DNA of 64,000 nucleotides from Pleurocapsa sp. PCC 7327 (GTDB taxonomy: Bacteria; Cyanobacteriota; Cyanobacteriia; Cyanobacteriales; Microcystaceae), in contig NC_019689.1 of NCBI RefSeq assembly GCF_000317025.1, positions 4,294,024 through 4,358,023 of the forward strand. Direction: 5' to 3'. Position 1 is the stretch's first letter. The number at the start of each line of letters is the position of its first letter. The notes beneath the pieces are model-generated. The model was not told the DNA's origin, did no database searches, and saw only the letters and a program-made list of their open reading frames with translations. This document shows positions 63,235-64,000 of the stretch, piece by piece. The translations under genes were made by a program, and so were the position numbers.

Positions 63235-63827
63235 TTATTCCCCAGTTAATTCAAAATTAATCCCCTCATAAATCTCGCGAATAACTAAAGCAATACTGAC
63301 TGACTCTAGATTAATTTCTCCTTTACTTCCTCGATATTCCCCCAGCAACCATTGACTTTCTTCTATTTTGGCGTAATATGTTCGATAAAATACTCGGACT
63401 GGTTTACGAGTAAATATTCCCGAAATTCAGGAATTGAGCGATAGTAGAGGAACTTATCGCCGCGATCGCAACTTGCTGTGGATTTGGAAAGGACTTCGAT
63501 AATCAGACAGGGATTAAGAATTTCGTCAGTTCAATTCTCATTTAAGACGGGTTCCCCAGCAATAACCATTACGTCGGGATAAAGTCCCTTGCGATACTGA
63601 GGAATCCACAAACGCAGATCGCTGGGAAACACTTCATAAGCAGTAGACTGAAAGGCAAGATCTAGGAGGCGTACTAAATTGCGAACGATGCGATTATGAT
63701 TAATCGTTCCTCCAGTCATAGGGATAATTTTTCCATCATGGTATTCGCTGCGGGACTCTGCGGTTCCCTCTAGCATGCGGTATTCTTCGAGAGTGTATCT
63801 TTTAGAAGAAGAAAAATTGGCAAGCAT
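63235..63827 (-). pseudogene. Uma2-family (DUF820) nuclease-like pseudogene
   Basis: From 63827: KRYTLEEYRMLEGTAESRSEY, HDGKIIPMTGGT, YEVFPSDLRLWIP, YPDVMVIAGEPVLNEN, then TGA, continuing in frame DEILNPCLIVEVLSKSTASC and FLYYRSIPEFREYLLV, then a one-base frame change near 63390 and QWLLGEYRGSKGEI to a stop at 63235. Uma2 proteins have a PD-(D/E)XK fold (D in YPDVMV, ExLS). Inactivated by a nonsense codon and a frameshift. Confidence 0.75.
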
Positions 63828-64000
63828 AACCGTCCTCAGAGATCGTTATACCATTTTGGATTTTGGATTTTGGTCGCCGTTGTGCTGGAAGTCAAAGATG
63901 GTTCTCATTAGGGTTTAAACCATCTATTTAACGCATGTTTAATTGATGAGCGATCGCTCGGAATTTAGATAGCTTTTAAGACTAGATTTCTGACGATTTA
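63828..64000. other. Window end, no recognised gene
   Basis: Contains a short ATTTTGGATTTTGG repeat similar to those near 19915. Nothing else identified. Confidence 0.3.

Overview
The window is cyanobacterial chromosome. The palindrome GCGATCGC (the HIP1 octamer typical of many cyanobacteria) recurs throughout. Many genes belong to cyanobacteria-centred families: a CAAD-domain membrane protein, a Tab2-like factor, a photosystem I accumulation factor, DUF4330, DUF3143, DUF7219, Ycf29-like response regulators and a cyanobacterial tmRNA tag. The genus cannot be fixed from the sequence alone.

Layout. 0-12 kb is mostly housekeeping: two phasin paralogues flanking an SGNH hydrolase, a CAAD protein, a matrixin-type protease, gpmI-secG, a four-helix membrane protein, an M42 peptidase, a dihydroorotase-like protein lacking its metal-binding histidines, DUF4330 and speA. 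12.1-13.1 kb is a 920-bp IS5-family element with intact terminal inverted repeats; it has cut off the 3' end of a PH-domain gene. 13.5-19.9 kb holds a polytopic membrane protein, cofH, a 2Fe-2S protein, a response regulator, tRNA-Thr(UGU), a pentapeptide-repeat protein and a Tab2 homologue. 20-33.5 kb is a one-direction cell-surface glycan cluster: two GtrB/DPM1-type GT2 enzymes, several polytopic GT-C-like proteins, an MBOAT acyltransferase paired with an SGNH-like partner, and an HTTM-DCC fusion. 34-49 kb mixes signalling (a membrane-tethered receiver protein, a LuxR-type regulator, a low-molecular-weight phosphatase), NDH-2, OmpA, an aldo/keto reductase, DnaJ, ssrA, hemB, a GH57 enzyme, a GNAT and a LysR regulator. 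49-51 kb is decayed: a 5'-truncated PEP-CTERM trypsin-like protease, a 138-bp tandem duplication and a GT2 pseudogene. 51-57.4 kb holds a second SGNH hydrolase, a two-domain M16 peptidase, a GT4 and a small DUF7219 protein.

The most interesting region is 57.6-62.25 kb, which reads as a compact chromosomal integron. A full-length IntI-type integrase (minus strand) carries the extra IntI-specific segment. Divergent from it is an attI-like region with four 20-bp repeats at about 40-bp spacing, ending in a GTTAGGTGC crossover core. Cassette 1 (58821-61517) encodes a XamI-like restriction endonuclease overlapped by an N6-adenine methyltransferase and ends in an attC hairpin. Cassette 2 (61518-62236) carries an unrecognised gene in reverse orientation and a second attC-like site. 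Each cassette starts with a sequence that is the exact inverse complement of the first arm of its own attC (9 and 10 bp), as integron recombination predicts. To the right lie remnants: an excisionase-like HTH gene with a nonsense codon, a C5-methyltransferase fragment, a truncated dehydrogenase and a broken Uma2 gene.

Several dispersed repeats punctuate the intergenic spaces: a 67-bp MITE-like hairpin with 8-bp flanking repeats, a 52-bp hairpin present in two inverted copies, purine-rich tracts and HIP1-centred palindromes. All calls come from reading the sequence. No homology search was run.
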